From: Forficula auricularia
Lineage: Eukaryota > Arthropoda > Insecta > Dermaptera > Forficulidae
Direction of reading: 5' to 3'
Assembly: GCA_024734495.1 (NCBI GenBank)
Contig: JALMQS010000187.1
Coordinates: 3,670,616-3,734,615, forward strand
Length of the DNA stretch: 64,000 nt
The translations under genes were made by a program, and so were the position numbers. Below are positions 46,732 through 56,588 of this stretch, one piece after another. Numbering within the stretch: the stretch's first letter is position 1; each line of letters begins with the position of its first letter. Under the pieces are notes generated by a model. The model was given only the letters and a program-made list of their open reading frames with translations. It did not search any database and was not told where the DNA came from.

Positions 46732-47333
46732 TGTACTGGCTGGAAAAATCGGTAATGTTCACTTTGCCCTTTGAAGGCAAAAATAAATAAAATAATAAAT
46801 GTTTGTTGTTTAAAATATTATATTTATTCAAACCGGGTCTTGTATATATGTATAACAACGTGGTTACAAACTTGGGTTTTACTAATTAAATATAGTTATA
46901 TAATTTAAAAATTGAACAACAAATAATTATATTATTAAAACAATATTTGTATTTGAATTAGGCAATCGGCCATTTCTATAAATAAATAACTTAAATATTT
47001 GATGATATTTAAGATATAAGATATATATATTTATATATATAAATTATTGTTGAATTATCTTTCCACGATAACAACAACACTCAAACACACTATAAACAAT
47101 AATATTAACGGCACACGGTACGCGCTAAACAAAAACGAAACGAAAACAGATCCGAGCAAGTCTACTATTACTTGACAAATCGGCATCCATATATCATCTG
47201 TCCTGCCACATGTTCATTAGTCATCACTCCACTCCTCTAGCCTCCACGTCATAAAGTCATTCCTGCTCGAATAATTCACTGTTCAGACACTAGGCTCCCG
47301 GGATATAACCGCGGCAAATTTATTTTGGTTACA
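46732..47333 (-). mobile_element. Solo LTR inside the Tc1 element
   Basis: 602 bp, bounded by TG...CA (TGTACTGG left, GGTTACA right on plus) with 4-bp target duplications gctg (46728-46731 and 47334-47337). The uninterrupted site is seen in the Tc1 copy at about 59103-59112. Orientation is uncertain; the minus reading TGTAACC...CAGTACA looks more typical of gypsy-type LTRs. Confidence 0.85.
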
Positions 47334-47344
47334 GCTGGTTGTAT

Positions 47345-47866
47345 TCATAATAGCTTTTTCATTGTGTGCCAAAGAGTTCCTATTGGTGACAAGTCGGGAC
47401 TGTTTGCCACCCACTCCAAAAGTGGAACATTATGATCAGAAAGCCATTTTAAAGATTTTGTTGATGTATGGCAGGCCGCCCCGTCTTGTTGGAACACAAA
47501 ATTATTATTATTCTGTAATGCATCTGTCATTGTTGGAAGTAATGATTTTTTTAAAATCTCTAAATATTTATTGGTGTTTACAATTCCATCAATGAAGTGA
47601 AGTTTTGCAACACCTCTAGCAGACATTGAACCCCATACCATAACTGAAGAAGGAAATTTTAATTTTCTTTTTAAACAATCTGAATTGAAAGCTTCATTTT
47701 TCTGACGAATAACTCCGCTTCGATTGTCCCCAACACAAACTTCAAAACGAGACTCATCACTCCAATGGACACTATTCCATTCATCGCTCGTCCAATTAAT
47801 GTGACTTTTAGGCCATTTAAGCCGGTTTTTCTTTTGTTTTAATGTCAAGAGTGGCTTTTCTTTCGC
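47345..47866 (-). pseudogene. Tc1 transposase, catalytic exon (copy 1)
   Basis: From the acceptor at 47867-47868 the frame encodes LKQKKNRLKWPKSHINW, WSDESRF with the first catalytic Asp, NRSGVIRQKNEAF, VMVWGSMSARGVAKLHFIDG, FVFQQDGAACHTS with the second Asp, and VANSPDLSPIGTLWHTMKKL. The third catalytic residue should be Glu 34 residues after the second Asp (DD34E, as in SPIETLW in the sister copy) but here is Gly. The C-terminal remainder continues beyond the LTR (about 46727-46610). Inactive. Confidence 0.85.
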
Positions 47867-47928
47867 CTAAAAAAAATTAGTAAAATTACAAAAAAAAAAA
47901 AAATTGGAATAAGTTGCAATAAAATTAC
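47867..47928 (-). other. Intron in Tc1 transposase
   Basis: A 62-bp minus-strand segment with GTAATTTTATTGC donor and a T-rich ...TTTTTTTTAG acceptor. It separates ...TYK from AKEKPLL, which are adjacent in ordinary Tc1 transposases. In the second copy the donor GT has become CT. Confidence 0.7.
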
Positions 47929-48283
47929 CTTGTAAGTTTTAAAATCTAACTTAAGGGCTTTCTATGGCACGTGGATCTTGAAACACTTCGCCCCACATCA
48001 TCGCTCCAAAGAACAGGATATATTCACCATAAGTCCGAACGTCTGCTTTTTCTAATAATCTTCTTCAATGCCCGATCTATCAGCATCTGATATTTTGGAT
48101 TTCGACACATACCGAGGTTTTGTAGCTATTGTACCCGTTGTTTTATAAACTCGAATAATATTTCTGACAGTAAACTTTGATAAATTAACTAGACCGACAA
48201 TTTCCGCGTTTGATTTTCCCTTTTTAAATAAATTGATAATAATTGAGCGAAATTTTTTCATCAACAACCTTTCCACGAGTCAT
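47929..48283 (-). pseudogene. Tc1 transposase, DNA-binding exon (copy 1)
   Basis: The start ATG at 48283 gives MTRGKVVDEKI, after which a 1-base insertion shifts the frame. The next frame continues IINLFKKGKSNAEIVGLVNL, SKFTVRNIIRVYKTTGTIAT and KPRYVSKSKISDADR, the paired helix-turn-helix of Tc1 transposases. Further shifts occur near 48060 (RSGIEEDY versus RRALKKII in copy 2). Confidence 0.8.
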
Positions 48284-48691
48284 TCTTACTAATAATAAAC
48301 AAAACAAACTCTCATTTGTTGGAAAAAGGCAAAGCCTACTTTATTATTTCACATATTCAAAGATTCTTAAAAAAAAAATCGTGAAAAGCAAAGAACTATT
48401 TTTTATGTAAAAATATGTTTTTAACAATTAAAAAATAATTTTAAGTTAAATGTTACAATAAAATGTTTTAAATTGTTTAAAATGTTGTTCCAAATGATAA
48501 TAAAAATAAATATTTAAATTAAATTTACCGTGAATTAGCATAATTTTATTTAAAAAGAAAAAATATTGGTGGGCCAATTGAGATGGGACAGGGAGCTCGT
48601 AATTGATTCCGACTTTTTAAAGACAAGTATAAATGTGAAATGATTAAAACTATTTAATCTCTTAGTTTATTTAATTATTTCAATTTTTTAG

Positions 48692-48822
48692 AACATGTAT
48701 TCATGTAAAGACATTTTTAAATCCTGTTTTTCGGACGAGAATTCTTTCGATTGCTGTAAAAACTTTTTGCAAACTGAAACGATAAAAGGTCCTTGTTTTA
48801 CCTTCAATTCGAGGAATACCAG
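48692..48822 (+). CDS. DEG/ENaC channel, Cys-rich domain exon
   Basis: Acceptor tttttag, donor GTAGGA, 131 bp, entering in phase 0 and leaving in phase 2. Encodes NMYSCKDIFKSCFSDENSFD and CCKNFLQTETIKGPCFTFNS. The spacing Cys...Cys...CC...F..T..G.C..FN matches the start of the extracellular Cys-rich domain of pickpocket channels. Confidence 0.88.
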
Positions 48823-49474
48823 GTAGGAATTTACTATAATCAATATACAGTGAGTGTATTTTGATGAACATAAAGAGTTTCGTTATGTTCACTTAAAACA
48901 ATAATAATAATAGGCCTGTATTCACCGACAAGTCCATTGATTACAACAGACCTGATATCCTTCTCATAAACAACAACACACACGCACAGCCACAATAGCT
49001 GAAATAGAAGTTCCTCTCACACATAATCTCAATAAGATCGAGATAGAGAAGAAAAATAAATATATGACGATCTCTCTTTCTGCTAAAAACATATAAGCTC
49101 AACCACGTATCTATTATTTAAATGAGTTTAGTTTAAAAAAAAAAAATTTCCCCTTGAAATTCTCAATCAAGTTGATAAGGCCTTTAACTCAATGCACGCA
49201 CAGCTCAAGTGTGGTCAAGACCCAGCCTATCCACGCAGTAGCATATTGTAACGAATCACACCGCATGTCTAACTTTCCATATAAAGAGCTCCAAAAATTT
49301 TTATTATTATTATTATTATTTTTAATTAAATAAGAATTAATCAAAGTTTCCTACCTATCCACGACCCACGAAAACTGTGTTGCTAGCACAAATAATCTCA
49401 ATCTACATATTTTTCACATTTCCCATATTCCTGACTATGATAAAGCCATGTGGATTATTATTTTTTTTAAACAG
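48823..49474. other. Channel intron
   Basis: No element recognised; (ATT)n at about 49296-49320. Confidence 0.5.
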
Positions 49475-49553
49475 ATTTCAAACAACATCGAAAGGGAAAA
49501 TCTCTACAACTTCTATACAGAATATGCATTTGAAACTATCTGAAGAATACAAT
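49475..49553 (+). CDS. DEG/ENaC channel exon
   Basis: Acceptor aaacag, donor GTAAGT, 79 bp. The leading A completes the Arg codon split at 48822. Encodes FQTTSKGKISTTSIQNMHLK then LSEEYN. Phase 0 exit. Confidence 0.75.
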
Positions 49554-49622
49554 GTAAGTTCCTAAAGCTTAAAATCTATTTTTCTACTAAAAAAAAAGTA
49601 ATATCTTCTGATTAAATTTTAG

Positions 49623-49727
49623 ATATGGATCCATAGCCCAGAAGATATTGTTCATTCAATGGAACCTGCAGCAGATTCAATTTCTTTAAGTTCTAGAACA
49701 TTGTATATCCATCATGTTTATTTCAAT
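49623..49727 (+). CDS. DEG/ENaC channel exon
   Basis: Acceptor attttag, donor GTAATT, 105 bp, phase 0 at both ends. Encodes IWIHSPEDIVHSMEPAADSI then SLSSRTLYIHHVYFN. Its phenylalanine-less V-H..P motif position (IHSPEDIVH) matches the palm strand with the conserved His-x-Pro/Ser-Pro seen in pickpockets. Confidence 0.78.
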
Positions 49728-49789
49728 GTAATTTCCAAAATAAAATACAAATTTCTTCTAAAATAAACGAATCAAATAATAATCTATAA

Positions 49790-50140
49790 TTAAAGTTTTG
49801 AGCATCTTTTTTTTGAAAATAGTTGGTAGTTTTTCAAAAAATCAGTTCGGGTTCAGATTAATCAAGATGTATTTTAAAAAAAGACAGAATTCAATCAATC
49901 TTTCGGACAAATTCTAAGATTTTAGTAGAAATATTATTAAATTGAGATATCAGAGGGGATTCATCCCCCCAGGAGTCGAACCTGAGAACTAACACGCTAT
50001 CCGGGCAGTCAGCTCACACCCTCGAGACAATTCTGTCTCCTTTAAAATACATCTTGGTTAATCTGAACCCGAGCTGATTTTTTGAAAAAACTACCAACTA
50101 TTTTCAAAAAAAGATGCTCAAAACTTTAATTATACATTTA
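49790..50140. mobile_element. Foldback element containing an inverted SINE
   Basis: Outer arms 49790-49885 and 50045-50140 are inverted copies (ttaaagttttgagcatcttt, gaaaatagttggtagttttt, cgggttcagattaa). Between them lies a minus-strand S-family SINE (49885-50040) with B box at 49982-49972. Confidence 0.7.
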
Positions 50141-50239
50141 AATAAGAGGACTTTATGAAAAAATTAGTTTTCATTTTAAGCTGAATTTTTTAATTTCCGT
50201 TCTAGAAAAATGGAGTGAAAAATTTCTGTGCTTATATCA

Positions 50240-50425
50240 TATATTGCGATTCGGAGAGAGGTTTTTGTCTCGAGGGTGTGAGCTGACTGCCCGGATAGCG
50301 TGTTAGTTCTCAGGTTCGACTCCTGGGGGGATGAATCCCTTCTGATATCGCAATTTAATAATATTTCTACTAAAATCTTAGAATTTGTCCGAAAAAGATT
50401 GATTGAATTCTGTCTCTTTCAAATA
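50240..50425 (+). mobile_element. tRNA-derived SINE (S family), plus copy
   Basis: A-box region gagctgactgcccgg (50280-50294) and a good B box ggttcgactcc (50313-50323), then ctgatatcgcaattt and tactaaaatctta...gattgattgaattctgtct. This is the inverted mate of the copy at 49885-50040, about 200 bp away. Confidence 0.7.
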
Positions 50426-50455
50426 ATAATAATTATAAATTATTTTTCCTTTCAG

Positions 50456-50639
50456 CAAATAGATATATCAAATGAACCTGAGATTCGGAATGTTCCATTT
50501 AGTTTTAGAAAATGTTATTTTTCTGATGAAAAACATCTGGAACTATATAGTAACTACAGTTATCATGCATGTATAACTCAATGTCAATTTAATAAAATTA
50601 AAGAAATTTGTGGATGCTCCCTTCATTTATTTTCTCTAC
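50456..50639 (+). CDS. DEG/ENaC channel, Cys-rich domain exon 2
   Basis: Acceptor ttcctttcag, donor GTATGT, 184 bp, phase 0 in and phase 1 out. Encodes QIDISNEPEIRNVPFSFRKC, YFSDEKHLELYSNYSYHACI and TQCQFNKIKEICGCSLHLFS. The pattern R.C......L......Y....C...C......CGC is the diagnostic thumb/Cys-rich block of DEG/ENaC channels. Confidence 0.9.
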
Positions 50640-50999
50640 GTATGTATTATATTTATTTTATATTAACAGTGGTTTTAACAACCTGTCAATGCTAATGTGT
50701 TTGAAAATAAAAAATATAATAATTCGATTGAAAAAGAAGAAAAAAGATCGGACATTATTGATGAAACAAAAAATTGCTTTATAGAGGTCCTTTCACTGGA
50801 GTTTTGAGGCTAAAGTGAAATTCTGTAAATCGCAGACAGTGGGGGCACCAGCTTTTTCTTTTAGGTTGGGCGACACCCGACAGAAAAATTTCGAGGGCGG
50901 GCAGCAAAAATGTCCATTATTTTGAGTAATACTTTGGATTTGAAAAATGAAATATACCATAAAATGAACCTATACAAAAAAAGTTATTATTATTATTAT

Positions 51000-51390
51000 T
51001 TTTTTTTTTGGGGGGGGGGGCAAAAATTGGGAGGATTCAAAAAAATAGAACTATCAATATAAGTCTTAGACCCTTTAATGGAAGACGACATTTCGCACAT
51101 GCACCCTATACGACCTTATGAAAATGACTCACTATGTGAAATTGATAGTGACCAAAGAGAGGGGAGGGTGAAAATATTTTCAAGCAAAAATCAAAGAGAA
51201 GATGACATTTCTGAGAGAATAATCTCATAATTTAAAGGACATAATAATATTAATTGCTAATGAGCCTAAACTTAAGAGGGGGGGGTTCTTCCCTAAATGA
51301 TTATAAATTATTTTATTAAATATTAAAAATAAGAGAGGGGCCAGGTTATAGTAAAATCACGTGGATGGCCACATCAGTTTATTTTTCTTT
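51000..51390 (+). mobile_element. Repeat A, copy 4 (3' part)
   Basis: From the T/G run at 51000-51020 through aaatattttcaagcaaaaat to agaggggccaggttatagta and ggatggccacatcag. The 5' half is absent. Confidence 0.6.
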
Positions 51391-51769
51391 ACCCAGCTAT
51401 TGGCGTCATTCCTTATTGGCCTGAAAGACCGAACCTTTTTTACAATTCATGATTATGATAGCTATATTCGTTTTGGATGCTTTGGGCGCCCATATGTTAG
51501 CCCCAAGTCACCAAACCATTGAAAATGACTTTGGATAAAGTTTACCAACGATCCGTTGCAGTTTATTTACATTTAATTGAAGAGTAAAAATATATAATTA
51601 TAAAATGGACCAATGAAATAATAAAATTTCAATTATTATATAGTTTATAAAAGATTTGTATTTATTTTAACAATCAATATATATTTTTTTTAATATTATC
51701 AACTATCTTTTTTTTATCAACGAAACCGGTAGAATTAGTATATTTTATCTGAGACAATTTTTGCCTTCA

Positions 51770-52125
51770 AATGTGCCACGTGTAAGCCAAAAGATTGGAC
51801 ACCCCTGTCCTAGACCCTTTGATCGATTTGTACGAAATTTCGCATATGCACTCATAAGATCTTATATGAAAAGGATTCACTATCTGAAATTGATAGTGAC
51901 CAAAGGGGAGGGGTGGGCGTGGGGGGATATTTTTCAACAAAAAATCTAAGAAAACTGATATTTCTAGTCTCATAATTAAAAGGGATATTATTAATTTCTA
52001 ATGTGCCCAAAATTAAGAGGGGGGGGGGGGTTCGTACATAATTATAAATTACTTTATTAAATATTAAATATAAGGGGAGGTGTGTATGATTAAGTTATGA
52101 GTGGATTCCACATCAGTTTATTTTT
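51770..52125 (+). mobile_element. Repeat A, copy 5 (3' part)
   Basis: Starts gacccctttgatcgattt-like, has tacgaaatttcgcatatgca, the G-run at 52018-52030 and ends ggattccacatcagttta. Parallel to copy 4. Confidence 0.6.
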
Positions 52126-52306
52126 TATAGTGTACATTTTTCAACTGGTATTGATAATAGAAAGCCTGAAATAAATCTAATCACAGTTCATCGTTTTGGA
52201 AATATAAACATTTTAAGATCAGAACAAACTTTCAACGACAACGTTCTTTAGTTATCGTGAATACCGAATCCAGACTGAAGGACAACCAAGCAGATAGAAT
52301 AAAGTT

Positions 52307-53391
52307 CAACGGATCGTTACTAAACTTTATCCAAATCCATTTGAAATATTAATTTGTTTATTCCTTTATTATTAATCAGATATCACTTGCAATTTGCAGT
52401 TCATGTTGACTTTAATTCAAAAATAATGATCGATACTCATTTAATACTTGAGGAATAACAATTCTACATTAGATTTTTGACACTTCGGTTATTATTGGTA
52501 ACCATTGCTGAAGACATGAAGGAATCGGCTTAAAATCAAAAATAACGATCGATTCTTATCTATTACTAGAGAAATAACCTTATTGCATTCCATTTTTGAT
52601 GTTTTGACTATTAATGGCAACCTCAACTGAAAACGTGGAAGAATCGACTTAAAATCAAAAAGACTAAATTCTTTTTTAGTAAACAACTCAAGCTTGAGTC
52701 AAAACCTAATGTAGAATTATTATTCCTCGAGTATTAGATGAGAATCGATCGCTTTTTTATTTTAACTCGATTCCTTCATGTCTTCAGCAATGGTTACCAA
52801 TAATAACAGAAACGTCAAAAATCCAATGTAGAATTGTTATTCCTCAAGTATTAGATCAGAATCAATCGCTATTTTTGATTTTAAGTCGATTCCTCTGTCT
52901 TTAGAAATGGTTACCAATAAAAACCGAAATGTCAAAAATCCAATGTAGAATGGTTATTCCTTAAGTAATAGATGAGAATCAATCGATATTTTTGATTTTA
53001 AGTCGATTCTTCTATGTCTTCAGCTTTGGTTACCAAAAAAACCGAAAGGTAAAAAATCCAATGTAGAATTGTTATTCCTCAAGTATTAGATCAGAATCAA
53101 TGGCTATTTTTGGTTTTAAATCGATTCCTCTATGTCTTCAGCTAAGGTAACGGATAAGAAAACAACGCAGTTGCTATGGTTACTTATAAAATTTCCTCCC
53201 AAATTTTTAGCATTTCACAGAAAGAAGCCCATCCATTTCTTACTTAAGTTAGGTTAAATGAGCTATACTAAAACGATCAAATGAATAAATTTTAAAGAAT
53301 TTAAAAAAAAGTACTATCTTACTCCAGAGTAAAGTACTTTAAAATATAATTTTACTAAAAACTTCGCATTGGATAAAGTAAAAAATGTATT
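52307..53391 (+). mobile_element. FB-like foldback element, copy 2
   Basis: Same left flank (acggatcgttactaaacttt), inverted left half to the hairpin at 52685-52697 (caactcaagcttgag), tandem units with landmarks at about 52809, 52926 and 53044, and the same 3' segment (gttgctatggttacttataa). Compared with copy 1 it has fewer units, a damaged centre, and a deletion that removes the (ACAT)n segment and joins acttaaaaact-type sequence to cgcattggataaagta. Confidence 0.75.
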
Positions 53392-53555
53392 CTTGAAATT
53401 ATATTTTCTCCACGTTTCAGATATTTCTAAATACAATAAAAGCAAAAAAAAAATCAAAATTTTCAAGTGAATTTCAAACTTGAGCCCGCAGAGCTTGCTT
53501 CGTTTGCCCAGCGGACTTTCGAATGACTATTAATGAATTTTTATTTATGTTATAG

Positions 53556-53619
53556 AAAACTCGAATGATACTTGCAATGGAACTCAACTCTATGGTTGCG
53601 TTAAGGAAAATTCTAAAAA
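53556..53619 (+). CDS. DEG/ENaC channel, small Cys exon
   Basis: Acceptor tgttatag, donor GTGTTA, 64 bp. Completes a codon begun at 50639 (phase 1) and leaves in phase 2. Encodes NSNDTCNGTQLYGCVKENSK. Two Cys eight residues apart after the CGC block are expected in this family. Confidence 0.7.
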
Positions 53620-53697
53620 GTGTTAGTAGATTAATTTGAAATACAATATGAAAAAATCGATCAGTAAATTTACTATTATTATTATTTTTTCTTTCAG

Positions 53698-53786
53698 TAT
53701 TACCAGAAGAAATAATCGAAATGCGAATGTTTTTCAAATTGTGAAGAAAAAGAGATCACACACTTTCATTACCATTTGACAAACAA
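53698..53786 (+). pseudogene. DEG/ENaC channel, CxC exon with frameshift
   Basis: Acceptor ttctttcag, donor GTAAGA. From 53722 the frame CECFSNCEEKEITHFHYHLT gives the family's C-x-C-x-x-x-C...Y signature and exits in phase 2, matching the next exon. Upstream in that frame is TAA at 53713-53715, and the incoming phase (2) leads into another frame. No AG lies between the stop and TGC, so alternative splicing cannot fix it; a 1-base loss between 53698 and 53722 would. Either this gene copy is dead or the assembly has an indel. Confidence 0.65.
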
Positions 53787-54004
53787 GTAAGAAAATTTAA
53801 TTTTATTTAAAGAGATACTCGTAGTTTAACTATCTCTCTTTAAATCAATATCTACGACAAACAATTAAACAATGAGGGATAGAGTGTTTATCATTTTAAC
53901 TTTGTTTTGTTTGTTTTAAAAATTTGTTATGATCGGTCAACGATGCCTTCATGTCGCTATATTATAAAGAGGAGTAGTTGGTTTTACTTTACACAGGTAT
54001 GAAT
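53787..54004. other. Channel intron
   Basis: Nothing recognised. Confidence 0.5.
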
Positions 54005-54190
54005 GCGTGTATGGTCAAGTATTGTAATCGTGCATGAAAAAAGTGGTTTTTACTTCTTTTTTTCGAAATATCTAAAAAACGGCTGAAACTATTTTGATTA
54101 AAAAAATTGAGCGGAACCATGGCATTTCGGTCTACAAAAAAACCCTAATAAGTGAACATCGAAAAAATTATAGTTTACTTTTCGCGGTAC
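54005..54190 (+). mobile_element. Repeat A, copy 6 (5' part)
   Basis: atggtcaagtattgtaatcgtgcatgaaaaaagtg through aaaaaacggctgaaac to taagtgaacatcgaaaaaatta, as in 2550-2705. The 3' half is absent and an unrelated frame continues to 54414. Confidence 0.65.
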
Positions 54191-54499
54191 CCAAGGAAAC
54201 ATGCATACAGACAGACCCTAAGGGGGTCAAAGGAGCAAAGTGTGTTTTCACTGATTATGCGATATCTCTTAAGGACGATAAAATATCTACTTTGCTTTGC
54301 CACTTAAAAAATACTAAATTAAAATATCTAAAAACCGATTTCAGATTTTTTAAAAATTCAACCCCTAAAGAAGTTCAAAGGAACAAAATATACTTTGTAA
54401 TGTGTTTACACTAATTATGCATTTTCGATTAGAGAACGATAAGATATCTCGCCGATTTTTACTTAATAAAATTCTAAATACAAATATCTAAAAAGTATA

Positions 54500-54765
54500 A
54501 TAATAAAACTTGAGTAAGATACGAGGTAGGTTTCACAAAAAAAAAAAGAAATAAAACAAAATTGAGTTTTGAATTCGATATATTTCGGGGGTTAGCCCAT
54601 CATCAGGAGTCTAAGAAAACTGATTATATATTGGAAAAATAGTTTTACAAGTAACAATTTTTAAAAAAATTTTAACTGTATGTGGTGAGGGGAAAGTAGG
54701 GGAAGAGGAGAAGTTGTTCTAAGAATTAATATTTTCTATTGAGATTTGAACTGGCTGATATATAC
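54500..54765 (-). mobile_element. Single arm of foldback F4 family
   Basis: Matches 31851-32100 from taataaaacttgagtaagatacgag to attttctattgagatttga. It contains the hammerhead-like core on the minus strand (ctgatgatgggctaac, then ccccgaaatatatcg, 54604-54570). The second arm is missing. Confidence 0.65.
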
Positions 54766-55158
54766 TGGCTAGTATATTCAATGTGCGAACAATGGAAGAA
54801 ATGTTTAGTTAATTTATTATAACATATAATCAATAATTGTATTTTTTATACACTTCCAATTGATTATTTAAAATATTTGAATTATGAGAGGGCTTATTTT
54901 TATTTCGGTGGATTCCAAGAGATCCGATTTAAGGCCTTTTCTTTCGAAATGAATGGGGATAGGGTTATTATTAGAGAGTTGAATGGTTGGATTCATGTAA
55001 GTGACTTACTTATTATTACCCTCTCCGATATAGATCAAATTTTGTAATGTTAGTTTTAAGACTATATAAAATTTATGCTGTAAAAATCAATATGCCAAAA
55101 TGAGTGCGTGGGGGCGAAAGAGAGGGGCAAAATATTACAAATATATATTACAGACCTT
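54766..55158. other. Channel intron
   Basis: A short open frame ending at a GTAAGT (54885-55003) lacks an acceptor and does not fit the channel phases; see rejected items. Confidence 0.4.
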
Positions 55159-55159
55159 A

Positions 55160-55440
55160 TTATCACATGCTGAGACGCTGCCGCCGGAATCGCCTGCACG
55201 GAGGGACGAGCTGTAGAGGGCGTGCCGTAGGCATACTCTAAGCAGCTCGTATATATATATATATATATATATACTAGTATAGTTAAGTTTAAAAATTGTA
55301 ATGAACATTGTCATTTGCTGTAATATGTAGGCAAAATGTAAAAAATGTAATATGTAAAAAAAACACGATTATAAAATTAGAAGAGAGCTAATGGGGCTAA
55401 TAAGTGCTGCCTGCTAATAAAATTATTATTATTATAATCT
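55160..55440 (+). mobile_element. Probable LINE 3' end with (ATT)n tail
   Basis: A GC-rich start (gctgagacgctgccgccgga, ggcgtgccgtaggc), a (TA)n tract at 55249-55274, then an A-rich section ending gctgcctgctaataaaattattattattat. A 3' end in an ATT microsatellite is typical of some LINE clades. Clade not determined. Confidence 0.45.
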
Positions 55441-55532
55441 GTGAGCTTTCGTGCGAGTATGTTCTCGTACAAAGTGAAACCAAGATTTTACATTAGTTGA
55501 ATAAAAGATTTCACTGTCGATGGTAACAGAAT

Positions 55533-55695
55533 TTGTTTTATTTTAGGTTAAAAATAAAATGAGAGAGTCTTCTAGTTTTTTAAATAAAATAATTTTTAAT
55601 TAATTTCTAGAAACAGACTAAAAATTATTTTTATTTAAAAAAAACCGAAAGCTCTCTCAAATTTTATTTTAACCTAAAACAAGATTTTACATATT
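55533..55695. mobile_element. Small foldback repeat
   Basis: Arms ttgttttattttaggttaaaataaaatgagagag-type and its inverse (ctctctcaaattttattttaacctaaaacaa) pair over about 60 bp. A short distance upstream of the next channel exon. Confidence 0.6.
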
Positions 55696-55733
55696 TAATA
55701 AAATTTTCATTGTTTCGTTATTTCTCTTAACAG

Positions 55734-55882
55734 CAACAAAAGAACCAACGAGTTTAAACTGACTGGCAAGCCCTATTTGGATAATGACGATTCTAATCTT
55801 ACTCTATTACATATCCACCAAGTGTCAATTCCAAGAAAGAAGTTTCTGCGACGTATCGCCAGGGGTAACATTGACATGGTTG
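55734..55882 (+). CDS. DEG/ENaC channel exon before TM2
   Basis: Acceptor ctcttaacag, donor GTAAGT, 149 bp. The leading C joins the two bases left by the exon at 53786. Encodes NKRTNEFKLTGKPYLDNDDS, NLTLLHIHQVSIPRKKFLRR and IARGNIDMV, leaving in phase 1 within a Gly codon. This fits the segment just before the second membrane helix (the GG-x-x-G helix start should follow), but sequence match to the family is weak. The TM2 exon was not found down to 64000. Confidence 0.6.
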
Positions 55883-56364
55883 GTAAGTAAATCTGTTCCT
55901 TATATTGTATATACGTTCACATATTATATTACTTAATAAATTATTATTACTATATAATTCATTTACCAGTTTTATTCATTTGCAATGAAAATTGCATCTT
56001 ATATGGTATTTCTTGAGTAGCTACTTAAAATACGCTTTAAAGAATTAATTTGGAAGACTACTTAGATAAGATCTAAGTTAAAAAATTCGTATTTTTAATT
56101 AATAATAGGTATTTATTTTATAAATAGATGTCAATGTTGCCTCTAATTTATTTACTGACTGCGCGGTACAAAAGTATATGGGATCAAAAATGTTCAAAAC
56201 GTATTTAAAAGTGAGCAAGTGTGTGTGTGGGGGGGGGGGGATCCTGTGTCTGAGTTTGAAATCAAAATATTCTTTTGGACCCTCTAAATTTACCTTTTTT
56301 TTTGTGAAATTTTGATTTTTGCCATTTTTAGATGCAATTCTTTTATAAAATGAAAAAATAAATA
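55883..56364. other. Channel intron / flank
   Basis: AT-rich. A (GT)n-G run lies at 56219-56240. No exon recognised. Confidence 0.45.
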
Positions 56365-56415
56365 AATTGACACGTTCTGATGTGGCCATCCACTTGACTT
56401 TGGTACCGCGACATT
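56365..56415 (-). repeat. Terminus of repeat A, reversed
   Basis: ctgatgtggccatccacttgactttggtacc is the inverse of the conserved right flank of repeat A (3220-3245). Confidence 0.55.
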
Positions 56416-56585
56416 TCATCCCCACATACATAGACATAGAGAATCGACTTAAAACCAAAAATATCGATTTATTCTCATCTCTATTATTAATTATTATTCA
56501 ATGTTATTATTCATTGTTATTATTAATCATCGTTGTTACCCATTTGTTACATTTGCCCATTTGTTATTGACCCATTTGTTGTTAT

Positions 56586-56588
<3 letters not shown>

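Larger units (their letters stand above)
46401..48599 (-). mobile_element. Tc1-like transposon, copy 1, split by a solo LTR
   Basis: Ends cgagccccgtccca and tgggacagggagctcg, each next to a TA. Terminal inverted repeats are long (about 160-180 bp, inner edge near 46560 and 48418). The transposase lies on the minus strand and is broken. A 602-bp LTR sits inside its 3' end; without it and one target duplication the element is about 1.6 kb. The sister copy is at 58867. Confidence 0.9.
50640..53555. other. Channel intron filled with repeats
   Basis: Holds a repeat shared with 39880-39975 (50860-50945), repeat A copies 4 and 5, an inverted FB terminus at about 51531-51565, and the second FB-like element. 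Confidence 0.6.

Noticed and set aside
47362..47595. Plus-strand frame MCAKEFLLVTSRDC... (also at 59132)
   Set aside because: Antisense shadow of the Tc1 transposase, repeated in both copies for that reason.
54885..55003. Open frame YERAYFYFGGFQEIRF... ending at GTAAGT, as a channel exon
   Set aside because: No acceptor at its start, and the exons at 53786 and 55734 join in phase without it.
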